From assembly GCA_008508345.1 (NCBI GenBank), contig QNGE01003087.1:1-64000 (forward strand): 64,000 nt of DNA, given 5' to 3'. Source of the stretch: Paragonimus westermani. Its lineage: Eukaryota > Platyhelminthes > Trematoda > Plagiorchiida > Troglotrematidae. Of the stretch, positions 13,029 to 25,333 are shown one piece after another (within the stretch, counting starts at the first letter, position 1; each line of letters begins with the position of its first letter). The notes under the pieces were generated by a model. The model was not told the origin of the DNA and searched no databases. It saw only the letters and a list, made by a program, of their open reading frames with translations. The position numbers and the translations under genes are program-made.

Positions 13029-13210
13029 CCTCCCGATTGGCCGTGGCGATGTGCAGACTTAACTACAGACTGCTTGTTGGAATCCATGCGATTGCCGGAA
13101 CAATGAAGCAATCATGGGATGTTCCTGCATATTCGGAACGCTGCCGTGGAAATAGTCACATATTTGTTGATCTCAATCAAAGGACACAAGGTGAATCTGA
13201 AGGATCAAGG
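13029..13210 (+). CDS. Candidate internal exon, unknown product
   Basis: The segment is preceded by a pyrimidine-rich acceptor (cgttctcgtttcag) and followed by a strong donor (AAGG then gtgagt). Of the three plus frames only one is open throughout; the other two have stops. The open frame reads through about 60 codons, with residues such as SRLAVAMCRLNYRLLVGIHA near its start and DLNQRTQGESEGSR at its end. I do not recognise the family, and I could not connect it to neighbouring exons. A GT donor-like site lies only 22 bases upstream of the acceptor, too short for an intron. Chance remains a serious alternative. Confidence 0.2.
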
Positions 13211-16200
13211 GTGAGTTTATCCAAGTGAACGGCACAGTGATAGCGGGACAGACAAAAGTTACCGGTATGAACAACAATAAGCTGTGTCCGACCAACAAAA
13301 TGGATCTGGTTTCGATCGGTTCGTGCGAGTGTTGTCCTCACCATGCCGTTGTTTCCACTTCGGTCATTAAGCCAAAAGAAGGCACTGAAAAACTTGTACG
13401 GTAAACGTGAGTTGCGCTGCTGGCTTTAGATGTTGTGTTTTGGGTCACATTAGTCAAACGAATGGATGTGTCATAGGATAAGCCTACTACAACACGTGCA
13501 TTGAATACAGTGGCTAATAAGCCAACTGTAGAGACTGTTGTTAACACACTGATAGTTATAGCAACTGAGGGGTTTTTGTTGGTGATTGGATGCGTACGTA
13601 GTAAGCTGAACATTGCCAAACTGGTTTGAGCAGAGTTAAGTACATGAGCAGGCTGTTAGTCGTATACTGTGATTCCAAGATGGCCAGTTATGAGACAGTC
13701 TGTTAAAAACTTACAGCGATACCTTTGGTTTGCTTTGTATTCCAACTACGTTGCTACTGATTTTGACCACTGGCAGAATTGGTATTGCTTGATTGCCTGT
13801 TAGCGTATTTCTGCTTGTTTCCGTACCCATGGTCCTACTAATTTCCGGGCGTTTGCTTGCTGGCTTGTCGTGCACTATTTCCTGTTGCACATTGTTTACA
13901 TCTCGTTCTATGGGTTTACCCGCAGCACATAGTTGTCCATTATTCGGTTTCCTGAAGAATAAACAGTTCTAGTCGTGCTTTTATCAAAAATAATTGCAAT
14001 ATAATCCTTTCTTATTCAATTCGATTAATTCGAACGTTAAAACCATCCGCTGCATGCGGGAGGAAGTTATGTAAGCTTAATGCTTAACGGCAACTAGTCA
14101 CATTCGGACGGGTACCAGTACTCCGATTAACTTGAAGGGGACAGTACATAGTTATTAGGGCCAAAATTATAACGGATGTATAAAGACATGTTGGAAATAA
14201 AAACTGAGTGTATTCAAGATATGCACAACGGATTTTGCACGCCACTGGCAACTGCTGACGGACCGCCCAAACAACATAACGACTGTGGAATAAATAGAGA
14301 ATAAAGGTTCACTTTTTTCAAACCGAAGAAACCAAACAAAAGTTCGATCGTCTTTAAATGATTCACCACTAGAATCTGAATGTCAATAAGTATTTTCACT
14401 TTACGAATCATCTGGATTGTAATACGTCGAATATTGAGTTGCGTATACAACATTAAATCCACCCTCTAGACAGATTTACTTCCACTTATATGTTGAAAAT
14501 AGAATTGTACTAAAGTGCCCTAGATAAACACCGTAACAACTAGAACGTGATGAAGCGAGTCGATGAAACTGCTAGTCAGCATATGACAAATAGGTGATCC
14601 GCGAATAAGAGAAGAACGCTGATACACGGACGAAGGTCAGCCACCAAATACTGGAGATTATATCTCATGTTGTGGAAACTACCCTGTGCTGTCATATGGG
14701 TCAGTCGCAACTATCATTTGATCACAGCTTTCACCTCCGGACAGATATTTTGCTAATACCGGAGCACGCCAACAAGGTATATTTTAGCTACGACGGGATG
14801 ATAAACCCTGATCCGGGCTTTCATAAGGCAATCGTGTTTGTCCGTGTGACACTGGCCGCGTATTATGTGGAAATAAGGTACCATACTTGAACATTCGGCT
14901 TCATTTGCATGCGAATGAAAATAACTTACAGTTTTGCATTTTTACATAGTGTAATAAACCAGATTTGCACCTCGCCGTGACGTCAGGTGTGCTAGAGGCC
15001 TCCCCATTTGAGCAAAACTGACCTCACTAATTCAAAGCTCGGTCGTTCGAGAGGTCTCTCATTTCTTAGTTTTAATGCAGATTAACTTCAAGATGCACAA
15101 TGAAAACAGACAATGCTCTGTTGCTTCTAGCCAACCGGCTAGTTTTTTCTGAGGACTATTATTCGGCAAATAAAAAGTCGGGTCAGTCTTCTTGAAACAA
15201 CCACCCTCCAAGAGAATTGATCGAATCTCATTCATATTGCACATGAATGTAATGATCTCAAAACTGGCTTGACAGCAATCTTTACTGCTCACAGCTCTTT
15301 TTTTCTACCGTTCTGGTCTATTACCAGTTGGGTCTCTGGATCATTACATTCAAGTAGACTTTCGAATCCCTGCTCTGTTAAGTTCTCTAAATCTAGTCCA
15401 TTCTTATGACCAATCCCCGTACATCATTGGGTAGGGGAGCAGTCAAACCCCGTGAAAAACGGCTTCTTCATGATATATTCCGAATGAACGATTGCACCAC
15501 TGTTCTGATACAGATGTACCCTTGGTAACAAAGTCACAAGTGAAATAAAGTCGCAAGACGTTTGGTGCTGTTCATCTCCCACTAATAGACGACAAGCTTG
15601 ATAAGTCCGGATGCAGAAAGTCCACCAAGTGGTCACCGTTAGATGGGCAAGTAAATAATCATGAAAGTAAGACAATGGACTCTTGTGTAGGCCACTGCAA
15701 AGGAAGTGGAGTCATGGGAAAGAATAAACAACGAGCGGTAGGTAACGAAGTGAGTCGGACCGGCACAGACGATTAGTCGAATACAGTGGGTACAAAGTGA
15801 CATGACATGTACCAGCCGGTCAGGAACGTGACTTGTTCTGTGTGTCTTTCAAGTTTGAAGAGGTTTTCTCCCCAACACAGATAACTCCGAACGTCACTGC
15901 CATGTACTGACCGCAGATCGGAATCTACGTGTGTGTAGTAGAATGTTGATCGTTATCTTAAGAAAATAAGTAGAACAGTTATGCACCATCACACTTTCTG
16001 GACACGGTGTCCGTCAGACGGCCAGCTAATCTCTTTAGCCATGAGTTACTATGTTGTTCAAAAGCACAAGACGATCTGGTGAATGTGGACATCTGCTAAC
16101 AAAGTTGATTTCCTAGCACTAGTAGGGCACTCTAAGCGTATTCCACGGACTAACCTAACAAGGCTGGAATTTCGTTCATTGTTGACAAAAAGTAACTGTT

Positions 16201-17066
16201 TTTATTTGGCCATCGTGTTTCTTGTGTATCATTTGTATATCCATCTCAAAACGTTAAGTGCAACCTCGTTGAATCACCTAGTTAATTGAGGTGTTATTAG
16301 CAGTGTGAAGTTTTTCTGTCTGGTTGATGCCAAAGTTATAACTACTGATAGCGCGATAACCACCGCGGCATGCTGGAATAATCTCCTGGATATAATGACG
16401 AGGGTTTCTACTGTGTGGCAATGAATGAAAACTACTATCTCCACCAGGCTTATTAGCGGAGCAACGCTTTAGTTTGATATAGCAACCGTTTTCTCCAAAG
16501 TTAAGATGGAAGTTTTGTTCTAAGTCTTTGAGGAAGATAAAATGGATGAGGACTTCAAGATCACAGGTTCGTAGGTGACGGTTAATATTGACGTCGAATA
16601 TTTCTTGTCTCGTCATGGAGTCACTAATTCTCACTAAGTTGCATGATACACTGAATTTTATTGGGAGTTTACTAGATGAGGTCTCTAATTTAAACGCACG
16701 CTAATGATTTGCTCTCGAAGGAAGAAAAGTTGAGGTCTATGGTTCTGGCTTTGTGGTAAATATTTTGGTTTCGAAACCCGTCATATGTTAAGTAGTGAGC
16801 CAAAGTGTGTATAGGGGTTTCTACCGTTCATGTGGTACATAAAATATTGTCGGCTAATGTGCCCTAACTGGGCTAGACGAACGTGATCATGTACACCAGT
16901 TTTAAATGTGGTCACAGATCAACGGTTAACCAAAAAGTGAGAAAATACCACTCATTTGAACAGCATACTTGTTAACTATTCTCACCGCTTTAATCAAGTT
17001 TGCTTAGCTACTTCTAAGGGTTTTTGTCGTGCATTCGGTGTGCATTTTCCCTCTCCCGATGCACAG

Positions 17067-17144
17067 CGACCAATATCGATTTACAAGATCTCGAACTAGC
17101 AGGAAGAAGCTCTAAACGAATCGACCTTCTTGCTAAGATCACAG
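17067..17144 (+). CDS. Candidate small exon, unknown product
   Basis: A strong pyrimidine-rich acceptor (ttttccctctcccgatgcacag) precedes the segment and a CACAG/gtta donor follows it. The 78 bases keep frame and encode a stretch including NIDLQDLELAGRSSKRIDLL. The composition looks protein-like, but no family is recognised and no flanking exons were linked to it. The donor is only moderate in quality. Confidence 0.18.
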
Positions 17145-18050
17145 GTTATTACTCGGTCCTTTACAGATCTACACAAACGACCGTCAGACATTCGTATAAA
17201 AGCGTAGACTTGTGACAGTAAAGTTCCGAGTTTTTATTTCTATGTTCACGTGTCGTGGAGTAAGTAGCTTAGTTCATTGTGAGCATTGGTAAAATTAAAT
17301 ACATTCTTAACTGAAACTCTTAATGGTCGCAACCATTATGTAATGTACAATTACTCTGCAGTTACATAACTTCAGCACATGGAATAACGATCGCTCCTTG
17401 GAGATGAACGATGTAAGGATGTTGAAAGTTTAGCTGAAAGTTACGTGGGCCGCACTTTCCAGCAGCGGACAAAGGGATTAACAGTTCGATTTGACACTCT
17501 GCATAAAATGAGTACCACTGGAAAACCACCCATTCAGGGAGCATTCGTTTTATTCCTGACCCTTTTCTCAAATAAATTCATAAAAACTGCAAAAAACGGG
17601 AAATTTTGAGAAGAAACCGTGTATTTTTCTTCAGTGTATGTAGACAAGGTGAGGCGGCTTTTGTCGTAAGTTTACAACAGATTTCCGCCTTTCAATCCCG
17701 TTCCTATCTGACTTATAAGTTTCCTTCTTCTGCGTCTTTTGGAGGACCGCCAAAAATTTCGAAGGCGTTACCTAGAATGCAAACTTTGAAAAAATGACTA
17801 AAGAACTAAAAACGTTTGCTGAGTTTTTCATTGATTCGAGGGCTAATTTGATAGCCCTTATCAGAACCAACAGAAGATAGGTAGGTATTTTTTTCTTCTG
17901 GCACTAGTGTATCAGGTGTGCATAGTATTTAACCCCTCATAAACTCGTATGATTAGCTTGAGAGTATTTCGCCTCACTTGGACATTTGAACTGTAGTGAT
18001 TATTTGTAAAATATCCGCGCCAAATCCAATAGGAATGAAGCTAAACAGTT

Positions 18051-18491
18051 NNNNNNNNNNNNNNNNNNNNNNNNNNNNNNNNNNNNNNNNNNNNNNNNNN
18101 NNNNNNNNNNNNNNNNNNNNNNNNNNNNNNNNNNNNNNNNNNNNNNNNNNNNNNNNNNNNNNNNNNNNNNNNNNNNNNNNNNNNNNNNNNNNNNNNNNNN
18201 NNNNNNNNNNNNNNNNNNNNNNNNNNNNNNNNNNNNNNNNNNNNNNNNNNNNNNNNNNNNNNNNNNNNNNNNNNNNNNNNNNNNNNNNNNNNNNNNNNNN
18301 NNNNNNNNNNNNNNNNNNNNNNNNNNNNNNNNNNNNNNNNNNNNNNNNNNNNNNNNNNNNNNNNNNNNNNNNNNNNNNNNNNNNNNNNNNNNNNNNNNNN
18401 NNNNNNNNNNNNNNNNNNNNNNNNNNNNNNNNNNNNNNNNNNNNNNNNNNNNNNNNNNNNNNNNNNNNNNNNNNNNNNNNNNNNNNNNNNN
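18051..18491. other. Assembly gap (441 N)
   Basis: There are 441 consecutive undetermined bases. Any open frame reported across it is meaningless. The right edge opens directly into a repeat-bearing region (18491-18900), so the assembly probably broke in repetitive DNA. Confidence 0.98.
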
Positions 18492-18514
18492 AGTGATCTC
18501 GACCTGTCTCGAAA

Positions 18515-18600
18515 GTCCTAATAGCGGAGTTATCGATTGGAGTTAACAGGACATTTACTTTGTCTCCTCTCGAGACGATCGGGCAACCTGATCAGTGCTC
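18515..18600 (+). repeat. Partial copy of a dispersed repeat
   Basis: The words GGACATTTACTTTGTCTCC and CTCTCGAGACGA resemble the block at 18690-18750 (GGACGTTTACTGCCTCTC), about 155 bases downstream. They also resemble 46715-46740 (TGTCTCCTCTTGAGACGA, 17 of 18 matching). It appears to be the left module of the same repeat family, present twice in near succession. Confidence 0.45.
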
Positions 18601-18689
18601 ACAAGCGAAAGGTTGCGATCACTTGTGAGTAATGGTCAACTTGGAAATTAATGGTTTCTTTGATTTGAAGCTCTTATCAAGATGCGTTG

Positions 18690-18895
18690 GACTGATGTTA
18701 GTAGGACGTTTACTGCCTCTCACATCGAGGCTATCGAATAATCTGGGAATTACCCACGAACAGATCTGACTGGGCGTTTGCATACGACATTTCAGCCGTG
18801 TCTAATGTGAGATCAATGACGCAGTGGAGACACGACTGCTTCATGAGATCATGACCGGAGTTCCACTAAGGGGTGATGGCAAACATACATCACCA
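18690..18895 (+). repeat. SINE-like dispersed repeat, copy 1
   Basis: This is colinear with 46712-46895 over about 180 bases, at roughly two-thirds identity in the best part. In both copies a TCTC-rich left module is followed 82-83 bases later by GTCTAATGTGAG or GCCTAAAGTGAG, and then by CCGGAGTTC. Here TGACGCAGTGG (near 18816) resembles a tRNA box A, and CCGGAGTTCC about 35 bases later sits where box B would be. That suggests a tRNA-derived SINE, where polymerase III would start from internal promoters. It is clearly old and mutated. Confidence 0.45.
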
Positions 18896-18900
18896 ACGAT

Positions 18901-21900
18901 CTTTACCGTGAGTGAAACTTGATTCAGTTGCTTCTTTTCAAAAAGTACTAGCTGTGAAATAGTCGGAAATGTAAAAGTTACGATCGGCCTCGAAAGATGT
19001 TCGTCTTTCATGGATAAACCGCTTCGTTTCTGTACATGCGTTTGCGGTGGATCCCCAGATTTATTTTAGGTGGCAGTTCAAAACACCCAGACTATGTTTA
19101 TCCGGATTAATTCAAATCTGCGGATTGATTGAGCACACAATCAAACTCTCAGGGATCACGGGTTTGTAATTAATTCATGCTGTATACAAAAGGATCCTGC
19201 TTCGTAATACTAGCTGTCGTTCTTATCCACGGTTATTGGTAAGTCTATAAGTGATTCTTAGGTTGCACACAAGGCTTCGTTGGGGTCGACCCAATTGCCT
19301 AATTGTACCCAGAAGTTACTACTCATTTGACACAGCCAACGGATTGCAGACACATTGACACGGTGATGCCTGACCTACAGGTTCTACCTGAAGCTATGTC
19401 TCAACTAATTTCAGTTGGATACACAGATATTTACTGAAGCTACTGGCATCTGAGCAGCGGGGGAACAAGGCGGTGTATACTGTGATAACAAACGGGTAAA
19501 TGTGCTACTAGTGAGAGCAAGCACTTGATGTGCGTATAATGACTTGGGGTTCAGCTGTGCTTTCTGAGGGCCCAGTGAAAGTTACGATCCAGACAATATT
19601 CCTCTGTGATGCGCCTTTCTCTCCTCACCTTGAAATAACGTTGTCAAAATATTAAGTTCCGTAGATCGGAATAAGGCTGTGGAAATGCCACCAACTATTA
19701 GTTTGTGGTTGGTAAAATTGTCACATTGCTCTTCACTGTTCCTTATTTCATTTAAGACCCAGTTCTTGCGTTACGAATAGGTTTAACACAAAGCAGTACA
19801 CCGCAAACCTACGAAGCTTCTTTTCTAGTGTCTTCGCCACCAGCGTGTCGCTTAGGTCAGAGCAGCAAAAAGTGGGACGAGCCATCCGACACTACAAATA
19901 CTTTTATTGACATCGCGTATAACTTGAGGTTAATTCCAGCTAATCTTCCTGTTAAGCTCATAAGAAACAAAGTGGTTTTGCAGGAATAATCATTGCATCG
20001 GGACCACAGCTCATCTTATTAAGTAGGATATCGTTGGCACACAGCTCCTTTCACATTAATAGACTCGCGTAAACCCCTCCATTCTTTCCTGTGTCCCTTA
20101 ATGCAGTTCTGTTCTGATGAATACAAATGCTTGGTAGCCTAAAAGGGTAGACCGAAGGGTTCTTTTGTTTTACATGGATATTATTCGGTTAGGTAAACCT
20201 CATATTTACAGTATTTGCATTTCATATGTCAGATGACTCTGTGTTAGTGGACACCTGCGCAGGAATTGACCAGGTCTGGCCAACTGGTAAATAACTTCAC
20301 TAATTTATGGGCCACCCGCCGTAATCTAACATCAATATCAACCATAGCCACAACCACTCCTCCCCTTAAAACGTGTGGTTATGTTTATGTTCGGGCATAA
20401 CCTTGCTTTTCGGATGTAGGGCATTTTGTACACAGCAGCTGTGTAGTTTTCGTTTTTATGGAACAGTTCTTCTGATAGGCATAAGTGTGCAATAATAAGC
20501 TATATTATTTAAACGTTTGTGACGTTGATCAAAAGCCAACACGACCATTATGATTTTAGATATTGACGTCAACAGTGAGGAATGACAGGTAGAACTGTTT
20601 ACTATTTTTGAAAACAACTATATAAAGCACAAACACCAAGGTGTACAGATTACATCTGTTATCACAAATACCTTTTCGTGATGAAATTACGACTGAAAAT
20701 TCAGTTCCATCGAATCTGGCTATACCTTGTCCAGTGTGTACCCACGGGCAACTAACTGAAAGGACAAGAAGCCGCATTATCATACAATAGATAGAGCGTT
20801 AAATGATCAATTTCTTATAAGATGAGTTAGTTCTTTCTGTTTGTTCAGTTGGGTTTCAGTGGTAGCCAAAATGTTTGGGTTATGGTAGCAAGAATACATT
20901 GAGTAAATTGATCGTTTCCTCTCAGTTATAAGATATTCGGGTATGCTTCAAAACTGACCGCACTGATTAGATTCGTCTGTTGAAAACGGAGGTGCTTCGA
21001 TACACAGTCAAATTGATCATCCATTTCATCGTATGTGGCAACATTCTCTGACGAAGGCGCTTGTCGGTTTTATCAGTGAAACATTCAGTGTAACTGTAGA
21101 TGTGTGAGATGGAATAGTTAGGTAAGGTTTGTTAATTGTTAATCAGAATTTTTCCTAAGTCGATAGTAAGCAAATGCAGTTCAGTAACATGATACTTTTG
21201 AGACAAGACGAGATAAAGCCGATGCTTGGTGAGATAATTCCTCCAAAATGGTGTATGTAAAGAAAATTCTATTTCGGTAAAGTGTGCACACTTGGATTTA
21301 CCCACCTTTGTTGTCAGTAGATGTTAACGAAATTCCGTGCGTATCCTGTAGCAAGTAGTGCATTGGATAAGTTGTTCTCGTGAACATAGGGATCGAACAA
21401 GTTCGGCGAGTTCGACTGAACAGTCGTTTTACCCAACTTTGATTGCAGGCAAATGGAATAAACGCAGTCGGCTTTACATATCGGTTTCACTGAGTAAACT
21501 GGCAGTAGATATCAAAACAGCATCCTGTGTAGCTGTCACGTGAGTGAAATAATCAAGTTTGGGACGTTTTAAAATCGAATGGATCAAAGTTATCAAATAA
21601 TTTTTGAGGGTGTTCGGTGGCTCACAATAGCAAAATACCGCAAATCTCAGTAGGTACTGTCGTGTTAGACAGAGATGCGTGCACACCACATTACGTTTAT
21701 TTCGCGTGATTGTTTGGATTGCAGAACCGTGCAAACCCATTAATTTGGTGCACTCCTGGTGTGGGGTCGCACATACATGACGATCCGCCTCCTCACTCGA
21801 CTAGCTAGATATAGCTGGATGTAGCTGGTCAGAGCGGCATAGAGATCCGACTGGAATTGGATCGGCCGATTTAGTCAAGTTTTGCGCACCAATGAGCTAG

Positions 21901-24900
21901 AAATACTCAAGGTCACCGAGGGTTGATTTCATTTTTTGCTGTATTCGGATGCATGATGACGGTCTTCAGGGTTCAACGGTTAGGTCGAATGGGCTGAATC
22001 AAGTGGTGCTAGCAAGCTCATAGAGATGTCAGTCGTAATTTCACTAAAACTCTGACCCAGCTCGAGTGAACGTGTTGGAAACCAAGGTTGACGACGTGTA
22101 ACGCTGTAAAATACGTCTTGGTCAAAGATGTCAGCAAAAGAGAAGTAGACGATCCATCAACGATCGGCTTGACTCTTCACTGCGAACCAATGAAACCTTG
22201 ACCGTAGCTTTACAAAACGGGGTATGTTCTAACTGAAAATAAAGTAGCAAGTCAGTGAGTGCTGTGCTGCAAGATTAACACCAAACAAAGCTGGAAATTA
22301 TAATTCATATACACATTATGCTGACAACTTATCATTTGCAGCATCTGTGACTGAGAAGGTAGTGCTAAAGTGATCACAGCACAAACGCAGGTTAGTACCC
22401 TCATAAATTGATATTAACTTCAGAAAACCATCCAACACGTACGCTCATACTTGCGTTGCCCTGGTGAACCTTCCTGTTTCTGAACTCACAACACTCTCAG
22501 GAGCAGGAACGTAAGAAACCAAATACTTCAAAGTACACTGAAAGTGTGTTAACATGAGCATGTCGGTTCAGATACGTTCGATTGCATCTTTACTACATTG
22601 AGCAAAGTGGCCTAATATTATTTATAGTAACACTCTTTTGTAATCGCGAGCTACCTGTCGTTACTCCACATGGTCTTGAATGAAGTATCCAGTCGTTTGC
22701 TTGAAAGTATAGTGAAAACGCTTTCGAACACTTTTTTGTACTGTGTTGTTTCCTACTCTGTTTCCTTTCTCGTTGTGTAACCCATACTTCTCAAGTTGTC
22801 ATGCACATCGAGCCCCCTGTGTTGCATCAGAAAGTGTTCAGGTTCAAATAGTACTTTAGGAAAACAGGCTGACATTAGCAGGATGAGTTCTTCTAACGGA
22901 GATCACGAACTGTTGATAGTCAAACAGATAAGTTGTTTTTAACAGCGTCTGAGGTATCGGAGTTATCACTACAGTCCAGTTCGTAGCACTGTAGGTTGGT
23001 ATCAACAGTACCCTACTAAACACTATCCCTGAAGCGGACGTATCAGCTGATTCAGAGTAAAGTTCAGTTTTATGAGGACACTTTCTAACCGCGTTCCTTT
23101 TGACACTCATTCCTGCGGTGTCGTTATCCTGATTGTGTTCATTACAGTAATTTCGAAGTTGACAATCAACACGTTTATTAATTCTTTTATGGTCTATTGA
23201 CAATGATAATGTTTTATGTGTGACAACGCCACGGTATGGGAGCTGAAACCTGTAGTTGATGAGAAAAGTCTGGATTTATCAGCAGACGTTTTTCTATTGT
23301 GTTGCATTTGGGAAAAAATTGTGCTTTGCGTTTGTCCATTTTTGGAACCGAATCTCATGTTTGTTGGGTAAGAAGATGGTTTTCTAAGTACATTGGTTAG
23401 ATTGCTATGGACAAGAAAATGAAATATTGGTGGTTTTAACAGAATAAAGCACTTCCGATGAGGTTAGTTTCTCCTGATCGGTGCCGATCATATTGGCGCA
23501 AAACAAGATGGTTGTACTCTTTGTTAATTTGTTATTTACGTAATTACTAACTAGACTGGAGTGATGAGTATATCAATAAGACATTACAGTGCTAGTCGGC
23601 AAAATAAGACTTTTAAAAGTCGTTTTCCACAGGATGAGTGTCAAGAGCCGGGAGTTGTAAACACTGGCTGATGACTGCGTAACGAGAAAGGAAGAACCCG
23701 CGGAATTGAATGCTGTTCTGTTTTCTCTAGTTCGCACCGGATATTTAGTATCTAAAAAGAAGCTGTTAATAAGCATATAAAAGAGAATGATTTTTTCATC
23801 AGTTCTGTTAAGAGGCCGGATATCAACAGTGATGGAGAAAGCTAGTTATATCTTTTGAGAGACGAGTTGAAAGTTGCTTATGCTCGTCCAGCTTGGTACA
23901 GTGCCACTTTTCAGCTTGCCGATTAACAAACGTATGAAACCAAATGGAGAACACTCTGAACAGTGTCAATCCCCGTTTACGCGTTACACGGCAACAACTT
24001 TTTTCAAGCTATTCAAGGGAACCAATTATTTTGGATTTTACCAGCATTCATGGGTCACCCGCCTCTGGTACTCTGTTTCTGCTTCGAGTCCAGCCAAAGT
24101 CCAACTCTGTCAAACCTCAGCCTTTCAAAAAATGAAAGCAACCTGAAAACAACCTACGTATGTTGATTGATGAACGTTGATTCAGATGTTTTTTTCGAGC
24201 CGAATGAATTAATAATGCTTACGTTGATCCGGCATTTCTAACAAAACAAGCCTGTCTACGGAAATTAAACCCACCTATCACCAGGACCGTTCAGGACTAG
24301 TATCGAAGGGGTTAGAAATCTGCGCAGAGCCACAGTATACCTGGAGTATTATTATCCGGTCAGCCGTTGGTTTCGTCCAGTATGAAACTTGGTTTCCCTG
24401 TTCATATGTGCATAGCATACGTTGGCATTTGAGCGACCGACAGCAAAAGGTGCGGCCACTTGTTGGACTTTTTCCCCGTTGTGGAGTTTTGCTTAAATTA
24501 AAGTTCACAGCATGAGAGAGATTGCGTGCAACCACTGGTAATTCGACTTCATTGAGACAGTGGCTGATTTTCAACCATGTCCTAAGCTCAAAACGTGCAG
24601 CAATAGTATCGTACATCGTTGGGAGGAAAAATATAGCATCAGGTGTTCTCATATTTCTGCCTCATACAAGGTAATGTCATCCATTGTAGCGTTTCGTGCT
24701 TAATGCTACCGAGAAACATGAATAAGGTATTGCACTTGATTGCAGTGTTGCATCTCACTTGCTTGCCGTTTCAAAACGATGACATGATTAATAGTGTCCG
24801 TTGTGTGTGTCCAAAATAGACCGTGGTTTTGTTATCGCGTCCCGTTTGTTTTTATCCAAAGTCAAACAGCTATACGGACTGAGAAATGTTGGAATTATTT

Positions 24901-25088
24901 CACGTCACACCATAACGCTGACGTTCCTTATTCAGTCGGGTGGCACATATGTAGTTTTGGCTACATTTTACAGCTGTGAATGTCTACCTCATTTATTAAG
25001 CTAACAGCAGACTTTGCGTCATTAACATACTCACTGATCATAGAACCAGAAGCAATGGCGCTGATCAGCAAATCCTACCACGCTTGAA
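18901..25088. other. No recognisable gene; some diffuse repeat similarity
   Basis: A faint third copy of the dispersed-repeat left module may lie at 19388-19450 (GAAGCT...TTTACTG). The word AAAGTTACGATC recurs at about 18972 and 19577. A three-unit 10-bp tandem repeat is at 21802-21831. The segment 21449-21540 has an acceptor and a donor-like end but no recognised product. The rest shows only short chance frames. Confidence 0.4.
21802..21831 (+). repeat. Three-unit 10-bp tandem repeat
   Basis: The units TAGCTAGATA, TAGCTGGATG and TAGCTGGTCA follow each other directly with two to three differences between units. It is a minor minisatellite-like tract. Confidence 0.75.
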
Positions 25089-25333
25089 CTAGCCTGATTG
25101 TCTGATTAGATGACAAAGAGTGTAAACAATCGGAGTATGCATTGCCCAACATGTTGATTCATGCCACCACATTGAGACCAGGAAGACGGAGAAATTAGCC
25201 TCGACTGGACAACCCTACCCACTGTTCTGTCTAGTGAACGCAGATCGTTAGCCTTAGCTGTGTACGTTCCGGTAGCTCAAAGCTTCTTTCAAGAGGAACG
25301 TAGAGTCTTCCACTAGTGAGACAATCAGACTAT
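25089..25333. repeat. Candidate inverted-repeat element (MITE-like)
   Basis: The 21-base arms at 25089-25109 and 25313-25333 match in 17 of 21 positions as reverse complements, including a 10-base perfect run (CTGATTGTCT). They enclose about 200 bases without coding capacity. I see no convincing target-site duplication beside the arms. The size and structure would fit a non-autonomous DNA transposon, but arms this short can arise by chance. Confidence 0.25.

Larger units (their letters stand above)
12255..18050. other. Mostly unassigned DNA before the gap
   Basis: No gene is recognised. Two segments with acceptable splice sites are listed separately (13029-13210 and 17067-17144). An acceptor-like pyrimidine tract also ends at about 12720, but the reading frames after it close quickly. 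The stretch runs up to the N gap. Confidence 0.4.

Noticed and set aside
17996..18496. 166-residue open frame
   Set aside because: It is almost entirely undetermined residues from the N gap.
24278..24652. 124-codon minus-strand frame with a cysteine-rich middle
   Set aside because: I compared it with zinc-finger and retroelement C-terminal patterns and found no consistent match.
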